A DNA stretch of 64,000 nt from assembly GCA_910578115.1 (NCBI GenBank), contig CAJTPO010000006.1, positions 73,379 to 137,378 of the forward strand, in the 5' to 3' direction. The notes beneath the pieces are model-generated. The model was not told the origin of the DNA. It did no database searches and was given only the letters and a program-made list of their open reading frames with translations. Source of the DNA: an uncultured Lachnospiraceae bacterium. Lineage in GTDB: Bacteria; Bacillota; Clostridia; Lachnospirales; Lachnospiraceae. The position numbers were made by a program, and so were the translations under genes. Shown here in pieces: positions 17,298 through 26,244 of the stretch. How positions within the stretch are numbered: position 1 is the first letter of the stretch; each line of letters begins with the position of its first letter.

Positions 17298-19154
17298 TCA
17301 AATAGAAATCTTATACAGATTAAACCAATATCGCTCCAGCAGATAACTGCCCGTCTCCTCAATCTGCAGTCCATCCGCTTCCCACTCCTTCACAATATCG
17401 TCACGACTGTTAAAGCTGCCAAGGAACCAGACTGTCCTCCCTTTCTCACACCAACTCCGCAGCACATCAGTCCCTTCCACCGTCCCAAGGGGCCTGATGA
17501 TATCCTGGATCAACGTTTCAGGTATACCGCACCAGAGATAACTGTCAATTCCCTCCGGCAGATAATATGCCGTCACAGCCTGCAGCTGATCGAAATTATA
17601 GAGAACAACATCTTCCGGTGCAATGGAAGACAACGCCTCCTCCGTCTCGTTCATCAGCAGGATCTTATACTCCTCTTCTCCCATAAAAGCGCGATAATCT
17701 CGCAGCCCGATGATCACAATACCTGTTATGACGCCCAACAGAAGGCCGCGCTTCATTCTATTCCTGCCGCGTACATTTAACAGCGCCATACTCCACAAAT
17801 TGTCCAATCCTGTCGCAAAACTCAGCCAAAAGCATCCCATCGCCGGGATCATATAGCGATACACAAAAATCGGCCGTAACAGCACGGAGACAATAACCCC
17901 AAACAATACAAGCCCGGCCAGCACGCCGCTACCCGCTGTCACGAAGACCGCCTGTGCAGGTAAACCGGTTCGAAACCAGGCATCCGGACGGACGGAAGCC
18001 GCTGTCCGTCCGGATATAGAAGCGCCTGTCTGCGCCGGGATATTATTGCTCTTTTTGCCACATTCTCTCCTGTGATAGGAGAGTTTTGCCATACAAATTA
18101 TACTGCAGATGATTACCGACGCGTAGATTCCTGTCATCCCAACAGCCAGCACCACGTTCAGCGTATCATTCGTAAAAGCAGGTTTCATCAGAAACTTCAC
18201 GCACCCGCCAAAGGTCCGCCAGCTGAGCGGCAAAATCCAGTAATTGGCATTGACTGCCGTCACCTGACGGTACAGGGCAACAAGCCAGGGAGTATACCCG
18301 GCCGCAGCAGCAGCCACCCAGAGAATCCATTCCCGAATCCTGCTCCGGTCTCTGCGCAGCAGCTCAAACAGTACATACAGAAAGACCATGACTGCCGCCA
18401 CCGCTGCAAAATACTGGGTATAGGCGGCCGCCAGAGCATAGCAGGCCATCGCCGCACCGTGCAGTTTCTGACTCTGAGCACTGATCTTCTGACGCATCCC
18501 CTTGGCTCTGTCGGCACCGCCGCTCTCCTCGTCTTTCGGCACATCCACTGCCCCATATACGGCTGCGGGAAGTCTGCCGTGGCGACGCTCTTCCTCGTCC
18601 TCCGGTCCCTGCACCGCTCCGTATCCGTGCAGAAAAGCCGCCGTCACAAACAGAAGCGCCCAGCTGTACATCCGCACTTCCACCGTATAACCGCTCAGCT
18701 GCGGCATGGAGACCACACAGAACAGGAATACGCCCCCGGTAAAAATCCCGAATCTTTTCCGGATAAAAGTCACACTGTAGAGCAGCAATACAAAATAAGG
18801 CAGCACCGAGACCATTTTGGCCGCGGCGACGGCGTGCACGCCCGGCAAAATCAGTTTACATAAGTCCACGAAGAACTTGGTGATCATATAGTACAGCGGC
18901 GGGTGCACATCCCGCGCCGTCAGCTCCACCAGCTCTCCGTAAGAATGACCGATCATTCCCACGGTAAAGAGCTCGTCATACCAGATATCATTGCTGAAAC
19001 ACAGCATAAGGCTCCTGCCAAGCAGTACCACGCTGATGCCAGGCAGGAGATATCCCAGGATATCCCTGCCCGGCGCATAAGCGTTCCTGCCATTCCGGTG
19101 CCCCATGGTGCGCCCGGCATCACCGTTTAACGGCATCCCTTTATTTCTTCTCAT
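17298..19154 (-). CDS. Polytopic membrane glycosyltransferase, GT39/ArnT-like
   Basis: A 618-residue membrane protein with about ten hydrophobic segments. The first extracytoplasmic loop carries the acidic motif NDIWYDELFTVGM, and RDVHPPLYYMITK follows, which together mark the GT39/PMT-ArnT type of lipid-phosphate-sugar-dependent transferases. The acceptor is unknown. A hydrophilic, low-complexity loop at about 185-235 is unusual. The start at 19154 overlaps the thrS stop by 14 bp; a start at 19136 with AAAGGG directly before it is also possible. It is probably read together with thrS. Confidence 0.75.
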   Translation of the reverse strand: MRRNKGMPLNGDAGRTMGHRNGRNAYAPGRDILGYLLPGISVVLLGRSLMLCFSNDIWYDELFTVGMIGHSYGELVELTARDVHPPLYYMITKFFVDLCKLILPGVHAVAAAKMVSVLPYFVLLLYSVTFIRKRFGIFTGGVFLFCVVSMPQLSGYTVEVRMYSWALLFVTAAFLHGYGAVQGPEDEEERRHGRLPAAVYGAVDVPKDEESGGADRAKGMRQKISAQSQKLHGAAMACYALAAAYTQYFAAVAAVMVFLYVLFELLRRDRSRIREWILWVAAAAAGYTPWLVALYRQVTAVNANYWILPLSWRTFGGCVKFLMKPAFTNDTLNVVLAVGMTGIYASVIICSIICMAKLSYHRRECGKKSNNIPAQTGASISGRTAASVRPDAWFRTGLPAQAVFVTAGSGVLAGLVLFGVIVSVLLRPIFVYRYMIPAMGCFWLSFATGLDNLWSMALLNVRGRNRMKRGLLLGVITGIVIIGLRDYRAFMGEEEYKILLMNETEEALSSIAPEDVVLYNFDQLQAVTAYYLPEGIDSYLWCGIPETLIQDIIRPLGTVEGTDVLRSWCEKGRTVWFLGSFNSRDDIVKEWEADGLQIEETGSYLLERYWFNLYKISI

Positions 19155-21105
19155 CCTGAGGCACTTCCTGTCTGATCTCCTTCGTCCGGATCTCCTTACA
19201 GATCTGGTCGATAAACGCCTGCAGCGGCTTCACGCCCTCGTCGCCCGCATAACGGCTTCTCACAGACACGGTCTTATCCTCCGCCTCCTGCGCGCCGACC
19301 ACCAGCATATACGGCACCTTGGCAAGCCGGGCCTCCCTGATCTTAAAGCCGATCTTCTCGGAACGGTTGTCACAGGTCACATCAATATCATTCCGTGCCA
19401 GCTCCTTTCGCACTTCTTCCGCATAATCCTCATATTTCTCAGAGATCGGCAGGATACGCACCTGTTCCGGACAGAGCCAGGTCGGGAATTTACCCGCATA
19501 TTTCTCGATCAGCCACGCCAGTGTCCGCTCATAGCAGCCCAGTGACGTCCTGTGAATGATGCAGGGCCGTACCTTGTCGCCGTTCTGGTCGATAAAATAC
19601 ATATCGAACTGCTCCGCCAAAAGCGCATCCCACTGGATCGTGATCATGGTATCCTCTTTGCCGTATACATTCTTCGCATTGATGTCCACCTTCGGCCCGT
19701 AGAAAGCAGCCTCGCCCACATCCTCCACGAAGGGCAGATCCAGTTCGGTAAGGATATTGCGGATATGCTCTTCTGTCTCATTCCAGACCGCAGGCTCCCC
19801 GATATATTTGCCCGGATTCTCCGGATCCCACTTCGACAGATGCCAGGTGATATCGCCCAGCAGCCCCAAGGTTGACATAACATATTTTGCCAGTGCGATA
19901 CAACCCTTAAATTCCTCCACCATCTGATCCGGTCTCACTACCAGATGGCCCTCCGAGATCGTGAACTGGCGCACACGGGTCAGGCCGTGCATCTCGCCCG
20001 AGTCCTCATTTCTGAAAAGTGTGGAAGTCTCACCGTAACGGATCGGCAGATCCCGGTAAGAATGCTGCGTATTTTTATAGCAATAATACTGGAAGGGACA
20101 GGTCATGGGACGCAGGGCAAACACTTCTTTGTCCTTCTCCTCGTCACCCAGCACGAACATACCTTCCTTATAGTGATCCCAGTGGCCGGACATTTTATAC
20201 AGGTCGCTCTTCGCCATCAGCGGCGTCTTCGTTCTCACATAGCCCCACTCTTTGTCCTCCAGATCCTCGATCCAGCGCTGCAGCTTCATCACCATCTTCG
20301 TGCCTCTTGGCAAAAGCAGCGGCAGTCCCTGCCCGATCACATCCACTGTAGTGAAAAGCTCCATCTCACGCCCCAGCTTGTTGTGATCCCGGCGCTTGAT
20401 GTCCTCCAGATGTTCCAGATGCGCCTCCAGCTCCTCTTTTTTCTGAAATACCGTGCCATAGATACGCTGCAGCTGCGCCTTATTGGAATCGCCACGCCAG
20501 TATGCCATAGAGGAAGAGATCAGCTTGTAGGCCTTGATATTCTTCGTGCTCATCAGATGCGGGCCGGCACACAGATCCACGAAGCCGCCCTGGTCATAGA
20601 AAGAAATCTCCGCGTCCTCCGGCAGATCCTGGATCAGTTCCACCTTGTAAGGCTCTCCCTTTTCTTCCATAAATTTGATTGCTTCCGCTCTGGGCAGGGT
20701 AAACCTCTCGATCCTGTGGCCTTCCTTGATGATCTTCTTCATCTCCGCTTCCAGCTTATCCAGATCCTCCCTGGAAAAAGGAGCCGCATCAAAGTCATAG
20801 TAAAATCCGTCCTCGATGGCCGGCCCGATCGTCACCTTGGCCTCCGGGAAAAGCCTTTTTACCGCCTCCGCCAGAATATGCGATGTGGTATGCCGAAGCA
20901 CTTTAAGCCCCTCCGGATCGCTGGCTGTCAGAATATTCAGACTGCAGTCTTTGTCGATCACGGTCCGCAGATCCTCCACGACACCGTCCACCTCACCGGC
21001 ACAGGCCGCTCTGGCCAGCCCTTCCGAAATATCATGGGCGATATCATAAATGCTCATCGCCTGTGCATACTCTTTACTGGATCCGTCTTTTAATGTAATT
21101 TTCAT
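19141..21105 (-). CDS. thrS: Threonine-tRNA ligase
   Basis: A full-length class II aminoacyl-tRNA synthetase of 654 residues that charges tRNA-Thr. It has an N-terminal TGS domain (MKITLKDGSSKEYAQAM), an editing domain with the HTTSHILAEAVK motif, a catalytic core with RPMTCPFQYY (zinc Cys) and RIYGTVF, motif 3 in HRTSLGCYERT, and a C-terminal anticodon-binding domain ending VGAQEAEDKTVSVRSR. It is preceded by a T-box leader, but a small membrane-protein gene lies between leader and thrS. Confidence 0.98.
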   Translation of the reverse strand: MKITLKDGSSKEYAQAMSIYDIAHDISEGLARAACAGEVDGVVEDLRTVIDKDCSLNILTASDPEGLKVLRHTTSHILAEAVKRLFPEAKVTIGPAIEDGFYYDFDAAPFSREDLDKLEAEMKKIIKEGHRIERFTLPRAEAIKFMEEKGEPYKVELIQDLPEDAEISFYDQGGFVDLCAGPHLMSTKNIKAYKLISSSMAYWRGDSNKAQLQRIYGTVFQKKEELEAHLEHLEDIKRRDHNKLGREMELFTTVDVIGQGLPLLLPRGTKMVMKLQRWIEDLEDKEWGYVRTKTPLMAKSDLYKMSGHWDHYKEGMFVLGDEEKDKEVFALRPMTCPFQYYCYKNTQHSYRDLPIRYGETSTLFRNEDSGEMHGLTRVRQFTISEGHLVVRPDQMVEEFKGCIALAKYVMSTLGLLGDITWHLSKWDPENPGKYIGEPAVWNETEEHIRNILTELDLPFVEDVGEAAFYGPKVDINAKNVYGKEDTMITIQWDALLAEQFDMYFIDQNGDKVRPCIIHRTSLGCYERTLAWLIEKYAGKFPTWLCPEQVRILPISEKYEDYAEEVRKELARNDIDVTCDNRSEKIGFKIREARLAKVPYMLVVGAQEAEDKTVSVRSRYAGDEGVKPLQAFIDQICKEIRTKEIRQEVPQDEKK

Positions 21106-21263
21106 GATTCCCTCTCTCCTTTGCTTTTCCTGTTTTCTTCTGCTCTTCCAGCTGTCACCTGCTTTACAGCTTTCATGCCGCTTTCTTTCATGCAGCTTTC
21201 ATATCTCTTTCATTTCTTTCTGGTGTTTCTTTCCTGCAAACTCCTTTTGTACATTCAGACCGG

Positions 21264-21500
21264 TCAGCAATTGCCTACGCCGCTGTCGTCCAAAGTACCG
21301 CTGTTTCCGCAGTTATTTCCGTTATTGTTCCCATTATTGCTGAACACGCTGATGCCATGTGTAAATGGAGCAGACAGTAACCCGATGCAGATTCCTGCAA
21401 GCAGCAGGATCGTCCCGATCAAAACAAAGTCCAGTCTGGTCAGTGTCAGCTCTCCTCTTGCAAGTTCAGTTGCCTTTTGTCTTACTTCCGTCGTCGTCAT
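21264..21500 (-). CDS. Small single-pass membrane protein with Asn/Gly tail
   Basis: A 78-residue protein with GGAGG 9 nt before the ATG at 21500. Residues 1-23 are charged (MTTTEVRQKATELARGE), then one transmembrane segment DFVLIGTILLLAGICIGLL, then an outside tail rich in Asn and Gly ending in Cys. I do not recognise it. It lies between the thrS T-box and thrS, so it should be cotranscribed with thrS and rise with threonine starvation. Confidence 0.6.
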   Translation of the reverse strand: MTTTEVRQKATELARGELTLTRLDFVLIGTILLLAGICIGLLSAPFTHGISVFSNNGNNNGNNCGNSGTLDDSGVGNC

Positions 21501-21687
21501 GCCTTGTTTCCTCCTTTTCCTTTCCAACAGGTTCTTGAATTGTTGTTCCGCTGCTCTTCCGGTTTCTCTTTGTACAGGTTGTGCATGTTCTTATTTGCAT
21601 ATGTTCTTAATTTGCATATGCTCTTATCTGCATCATACATGCCTGCCTTCGCAGTCCTGTCCCGTTTTCTCCTTAAAATGTGGAAAA

Positions 21688-21932
21688 TAAAAAATCCCCC
21701 TGCACTGCCAGTACGACAATGCAGAGGACGTATCTACTTTACGCGGTTCCACCTCGCTTGTTCCGTGCGCTGATCACGACTTACCGAAACCTCTCATTTG
21801 ACTGTAACGTGAGTCAACGGGCCGGATTGGGGCCACTCAGAGTCAGTTTTCAAATGCTTCCGGCAAAGACGCTTGCAGCACAGGGCGTCTCTCTCTGTTA
21901 CGTTCCACATCCTACTCTTCTCGTCAACGTGT
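21688..21932 (-). promoter_or_regulatory. T-box riboswitch (threonine) with terminator
   Basis: The conserved T-box AGGTGGAACCGCG is on the minus strand at 21754-21742. A terminator follows, formed by CTCTGCATTG and CAGTGCAGGGG with a T-run ending near 21690. Upstream, GAGTAGGA fits the stem I internal-loop motif, and GAAAACTGAC holds a candidate threonine specifier ACU at 21847-21845. Uncharged tRNA-Thr would pair with the specifier and the T-box bulge and favour readthrough to the downstream genes. The specifier is a proposal only. Confidence 0.88.
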
Positions 21933-22026
21933 TGTGATTATTCTTTGTCTGTCTTATTCGTATTCTATGCCAGGCGGCCGGAAAAGTAAAGAGTCTTTCT
22001 GCTTTTTCCCAAAAATTTGTATCCGC

Positions 22027-22500
22027 TCAAGGTTCTTCGTTCAAAAGCGTCTCCTCGATGATACGCGCCGCGCAGGCTATGATGCCCGGACACGGTCTGG
22101 ATGCATAGTATTCCGGCGTGCGGATGGACGGCTTCGCGCTCTCCTCCATGCCTTCCTCCAGCCCCAGAAGTTCCCTGCATACGACAGTACCATACTCTTC
22201 CCGAAAACGGGAGCTCATCTGCCGCACCAGCGCATAAATATGCTCCTTGGCCTCTTCGTCATGCGGATCGGCATTGCCCTCTTTCAGCCCGGCCAGCATG
22301 GCCATGGATGACACTGCCCCGCACACTTCCCGCATTCTGCCCACTCCCGCTCCCATGGCGCTGGACATCCGAAGCGCCGTCTCCCGATCCATGCCGAAAC
22401 AGTCCGCATAGGTCGAAAAGACAGACTGTGCACAGTTATACCCTTCCGCAAAAGTCGCAGCCGCACGCTCTACACGGGATTCAAATTCCTTCTTTTCCAT
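22027..22500 (-). CDS. C_GCAxxG_C_C family redox protein
   Basis: A 157-residue protein with the signature Cys pattern: GYNCAQSVF, then GAGVGRMREVCGAVSS, a Cys in TVVCRELLGL and a last one in RPCPGIIACAARII. It belongs to the family named after this motif (PF09719), thought to be redox-related and often next to transporters or oxidoreductases. No partner is present here. The protein is complete. Confidence 0.88.
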   Translation of the reverse strand: MEKKEFESRVERAAATFAEGYNCAQSVFSTYADCFGMDRETALRMSSAMGAGVGRMREVCGAVSSMAMLAGLKEGNADPHDEEAKEHIYALVRQMSSRFREEYGTVVCRELLGLEEGMEESAKPSIRTPEYYASRPCPGIIACAARIIEETLLNEEP

Positions 22501-22582
22501 ATATAAACCTGATCCTGTATCTGTTCTTGTCCTGCTTACTATCCAGTATTACCACATGCTTACTGATCATGCATGCCGGCTG

Positions 22583-22700
22583 TGTTACTCTTTGCGCATT
22601 GATCATGTACAGCAACAGTATTATTCTTTACCCATTGATCATGCAGATCGACAGTGTTACTCTTTACCCATTGATCATGCAGATCGACAGTGTTATTATT
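22583..22700. repeat. 36-bp tandem repeat, three full copies
   Basis: Three head-to-tail units (22583-22618, 22619-22654, 22655-22690) plus the first bases of a fourth. The core is CCCATTGATCATGCAGATCG. The second and third units differ at only two positions, while the first is more divergent. The array fills the gap between the SEC-C gene, whose stop lies in the partial fourth unit, and the C_GCAxxG_C_C gene. Each unit holds the palindrome TGATCA. Confidence 0.85.
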
Positions 22701-23205
22701 TTACATTCCTGCCGCAACACTTCTTATACTTCTTGCCGCTGCCACAGGGACAGGGATCGTTCGGGTATACCTTGGGCCCCTTGTGGATCGTGGTGGACTC
22801 CTTCTGTTCCTTATACAGAGCCTTCCTCGTATCCTCGTCGAAGATATCGTTCCACTCTTCCAGATTATATAACCAGTCAGCACCCGCCGCTACCATATTC
22901 TTATAGAGAAGCTCCTTCTCGAAACCAAGATTTACTTTCGTATCCTCTTCCATCTCTTCGATCGGATTTGCTTCCTTCAGGCTGTCATTGATCCCGTCCA
23001 GAAATCCCGTCATCGTCATGATATCAATACCGTATTTCCCGGCAAGCTCCTTCACCGTTCCTTCCACTACCGTATCCGGCTCTTTCAAAAGCTGTGCATA
23101 AATTTCCTTTTCCTTCAAAAAATAATCAGACCATAATCTCTGCAGATCGCCCTTGTTCGCGGTCTCAGAATATGCCATATCACGCCATTGCTTCAATAAT
23201 GCCAT
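22696..23205 (-). CDS. SEC-C metal-binding motif protein
   Basis: A 169-residue protein ending in a SEC-C zinc motif: PNDPCPCGSGKKYKKCCGRN at 147-166. The rest is helical and acidic (LLKQWRDMAYSETANKGDLQ and later EEMEEDTKVNLGFEKEL). SEC-C motifs occur at the SecA C-terminus and in many small proteins that may bind ribosomes or SecB. The role here is unknown. It is the last clear chromosomal gene before the ICE. Confidence 0.85.
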   Translation of the reverse strand: MALLKQWRDMAYSETANKGDLQRLWSDYFLKEKEIYAQLLKEPDTVVEGTVKELAGKYGIDIMTMTGFLDGINDSLKEANPIEEMEEDTKVNLGFEKELLYKNMVAAGADWLYNLEEWNDIFDEDTRKALYKEQKESTTIHKGPKVYPNDPCPCGSGKKYKKCCGRNVK

Positions 23206-23474
23206 CGTTCCATACCACCTTTATCCTGTAATTAAATTATCGGCAAAACCGCCCGCCGTTTCTGCATTCACAGGCTCTTTGCCGTGTCCATTGCCTAGTA
23301 TATAACATTTTAAGAGAAAAGTAAATTTATATTTCCTTAAGAATCCTCCGGAAAAGCATCACGGAAATTTTTTGTGAATTTTCAAAAAATTTTATGCCGC
23401 CGTGTATAAGGAAGAAAAAAGAGGGTACAATGATAATAGTCAAAAGATAAGGAAATACTTATCCTCCCCTAAGG

Positions 23475-23513
23475 AAGCCCCCGGGACTGCACAAAACGCG
23501 GTTTCGGGGGCTT
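23475..23513 (+). terminator. Hairpin at the chromosome/ICE boundary
   Basis: AAGCCCCCG (23475-23483) pairs with CGGGGGCTT (23505-23513), 9 bp with a 21-nt loop, on the plus strand. The 23206-23749 interval otherwise holds no convincing gene. A smaller hairpin GATAAG/CTTATC lies just upstream at about 23446-23463. The interval probably contains attL. Confidence 0.5.
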
Positions 23514-23749
23514 TCGCTATGTTTAAGAACTTCATTTTGGGGCTATTTGGGGTGTTGCCAAGCTGGAAGCCAGTGTTTATCAGGGTTTCCGGCTTTTTAT
23601 AATTCTACATAATGTTTGCTTCATGGTCTGCAATGCCAGTGTTTCAGGCACTTTCTGCATGAAATTTTCTTTAAGCGTTTTATCGAACTTACGTTCTTTT
23701 TATGGTATTGGCAACACATTTTCTGTTGCCATCAACTCTTTTGATAACA

Positions 23750-24961
23750 TTATGCAAACATAGCTTCCACTTGTTCACCGCCAAAGTCGAAATCATATAT
23801 TTTAAAGATTTCATTCTGTATAGCCAGATTGTCTTCGTAATCGTTCTTGCACTTATAATAGGTGTTCAAGGTTGTGCTTTTATTCTTATGTCCTACATTT
23901 TTTGAAACCAATGCCAGCTTCATGCCTTTGTCCAGACAGTTTGTTACATAACTCCTTCTGCATGTATGGGAGGACTTATATTCCACTCCCACATAATTAC
24001 AGAAAGCCTTAAATGTACTGGTAACACTGCTCTCCTTTACCATCCTTCCGCTGTTTGCCGGGATGACATATTCGCTTTCAATCCCTGCCTGCTCTGTCCT
24101 GCGCTTCTGCTCCATCAGCCATTTATAAGTAAAATCATTGATGACTATGGTTCTGCGGGAAGTCTTGTTCTTCGGAGTGCTTTCCTCATAGATTTTGGAA
24201 TTGGTATCGTAATCCGTATACTCTGTCTGCGTTCTCTCAATCTTTATGGTTCTGTGTTCCAAATCGACCTTGCTCCATTTCAATGCAAGTAACTCTCCCA
24301 ATCTTAAGCCAGTTCCACAAAGAATAAAAAGTGCCGGAGAATTGCGGTATTTTCTGCATTTATTCCAGCAGGCCATAGAGCCTGACTGCAAGGTATTGAT
24401 TTCATCATCTTCCCATACGCCAAGCTCCTTGTCTTCCTGCTCTTTGCACCTGTCCTCATTGATTTTTACCTTCCGCATAAAGTTCCAGCTCATGATTTCC
24501 CTGTCACAGGCGTAATCAAATGCCTGGCTGACAATGCATTTTATCTGGCATACATAAGAATAAACTATAGTTCCATTTGTCAAGGTACGGATAAAATCAT
24601 CACAGTGATACTTCTTAATCTTCCGGGCGGGGATTTTCCCAAAGCTGCTGTCCTTCACATAATTTACATAAGCCCTGTAATATCTGCTGTGGGTCTGCTT
24701 TTTGATATCCCCTTTGGCAAATTCCAGAAACATTTCTACCACCTGCGCTACCGTATCGTTTTTATGCTTCTCCAAATCCACCTGACCTGTCATAGTCCTT
24801 TTTGCTTCCTTGCGAAATTTCTTCTTTACTTCGTCTTCTGAAGCCCCTGTGATCTGGTGGCGTTTTCCGGTTTCTGAATATTTAGTAGGAATCGTGGTAT
24901 AATATTGTATCTGTAATCCCTTCTGCCGGGAATTGATTTTCGGAATCGTTATCTCGCTCAT
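23750..24961 (-). CDS. Tyrosine integrase of the ICE
   Basis: A 403-residue site-specific recombinase that would integrate and excise the element. An N-terminal arm-binding region (about 1-65) and a core-binding SAM-like domain (ETVAQ-type helix around VAQVVEMFLEFAKGD) precede the catalytic domain. Catalytic residues can be seen as Arg in CGTGLRLGELLAL, His and Arg in SSHTCRRSYVT, the second His in NVGHKNKSTTLNTYYK, and the nucleophile Tyr in the same segment. The start at 24961 has GAGGAG 7 nt upstream. It reads towards the chromosome junction. Confidence 0.95.
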   Translation of the reverse strand: MSEITIPKINSRQKGLQIQYYTTIPTKYSETGKRHQITGASEDEVKKKFRKEAKRTMTGQVDLEKHKNDTVAQVVEMFLEFAKGDIKKQTHSRYYRAYVNYVKDSSFGKIPARKIKKYHCDDFIRTLTNGTIVYSYVCQIKCIVSQAFDYACDREIMSWNFMRKVKINEDRCKEQEDKELGVWEDDEINTLQSGSMACWNKCRKYRNSPALFILCGTGLRLGELLALKWSKVDLEHRTIKIERTQTEYTDYDTNSKIYEESTPKNKTSRRTIVINDFTYKWLMEQKRRTEQAGIESEYVIPANSGRMVKESSVTSTFKAFCNYVGVEYKSSHTCRRSYVTNCLDKGMKLALVSKNVGHKNKSTTLNTYYKCKNDYEDNLAIQNEIFKIYDFDFGGEQVEAMFA

Positions 24962-25121
24962 GGCAATCTCCTCTTGCGTCTTACAAAGAAGGACATCTGC
25001 CACGTCCTCTAAATCTATATTTATTATACCACATTTTATCAGATTCAGCAATTCTCTGTTTGATATTTCGATTTTTAACTAACCTCCCAGGCGTCTCCTT
25101 TCTCGATTCTTTTCTTAAGTA

Positions 25122-26033
25122 TTAGTTTCCTGCTATTATTAAAAATCTCCCATTTTTCCCAAAAACCCGTCTGTCACAGGTGGCAAGGGTAATGATGCTG
25201 GTAGGCGCATGGTCAGGCTCTTCATAAAATAATGCCCTTCCCTGCAGTTCCTCCATCCATGCATTGTAGCTTTCCATATCTCCATGGTTCCTTATGCGGA
25301 AATCCCATCCTTCCAGATCGTCTATGCTGTATTTGACAACTGCCATCACCTGATAGGCAGTTGCGCTCCCATAAGCATCTGTGAAATAGATGGTCCGGTT
25401 TTCCTTGAAATAATCTTCTTTTTCATAATCTAACAGGGTGGAGAACATGGCATCGGAGCCTGCGCCCATGTTGTGTCCGTAGATGATGCGGTTGAAATCC
25501 CATACCTGCGTGTCCTTATCCATGAAAGGGCATCCGGCGCTGCTCTTATCCCTTATGAAATCATGGGAGAGGTAAAAGGCGTTGTCATCTGTTCCCACTA
25601 CGGGGAAATTGATCAAGGTATCAGGGATACAGAGCCAGCCTTTGATATCTTCATTTTCACTGCAAAGCGCATCCCAATCATAGGCTTCCAATCCCTTCTC
25701 CCTCATTTCCGCTTCATACTCCCGCCTGTACCGTTCTGCATCCGCTTCCATTTCGGAGAAAAGTTCTTCCAGTTCCGCCGCCGTTTCTTTCTGTGACTGC
25801 TCCCTTCCCTCTTCTAAGATAATGTCAAGCTGTGCATATGCGTCTGCTATCGCCTGATATTTTTCAAGCTGTTTCACTGCCTTATAGCGGAAGATCCCCA
25901 TGCCTGCCATGCAGACAAGGGCAAGGGAAATTCCCACTATGATCTGTACGGCAATCCGCCACCTTTTCTTTTCCGGCAGGTCAGGGAAAAATTTCTCCCC
26001 AAGCCAGCTAATTAAATATTTTATTTTTTCCAT
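25122..26033 (-). CDS. Class B sortase
   Basis: A 303-residue membrane-anchored transpeptidase that attaches surface proteins to peptidoglycan. A transmembrane segment lies at about 25-47 (VQIIVGISLALVCMAGMGI), then a Glu/Arg-rich coiled region. The catalytic domain holds His in IIYGHNMGAG and Cys and Arg in TLATCDRR. FDFRIRNH-type and YLSHDF segments fit class B. The start at 26033 has AAAGGA upstream. Its neighbour, the large surface protein, carries a matching C-terminal sorting signal, so the two probably act together. Confidence 0.93.
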   Translation of the reverse strand: MEKIKYLISWLGEKFFPDLPEKKRWRIAVQIIVGISLALVCMAGMGIFRYKAVKQLEKYQAIADAYAQLDIILEEGREQSQKETAAELEELFSEMEADAERYRREYEAEMREKGLEAYDWDALCSENEDIKGWLCIPDTLINFPVVGTDDNAFYLSHDFIRDKSSAGCPFMDKDTQVWDFNRIIYGHNMGAGSDAMFSTLLDYEKEDYFKENRTIYFTDAYGSATAYQVMAVVKYSIDDLEGWDFRIRNHGDMESYNAWMEELQGRALFYEEPDHAPTSIITLATCDRRVFGKNGRFLIIAGN

Positions 26034-26244
26034 GCGTTTCCTTTCTTCTATGTAAATAGCAGCAGATACCGCCAAATTCTAAAAATTGGATATCTGCCGC
26101 CATGATTTCAAAAGGCAGGAGCAAAAGCCCCTGCCGCATTAACTGTGATTATCACAGCATTATTTGATCCCTGCCTGTTCCCGTACCATAAAATATATCC
26201 TTACAATACGCATCCACTACAGGCAGCATTTCTCCATCTGTCCT

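Noticed and set aside
18072..18863. Plus-strand open frame of 263 codons
   Set aside because: Antisense to the membrane glycosyltransferase; the His/Arg/Pro-rich product is typical of a shadow frame.
19945..21093. Long open frame (382 codons) on the plus strand
   Set aside because: It lies fully antisense to thrS, whose motifs are certain, and its own translation has no domain and no ribosome-binding site.
22583..22700. Possible CRISPR array (36-bp repeats)
   Set aside because: Units follow each other without unique spacers and no cas gene is near; it is a plain tandem repeat.
23402..23602. 66-codon plus-strand frame at the ICE junction
   Set aside because: No ribosome-binding site, spans a terminator-like hairpin, and shows no recognisable family.
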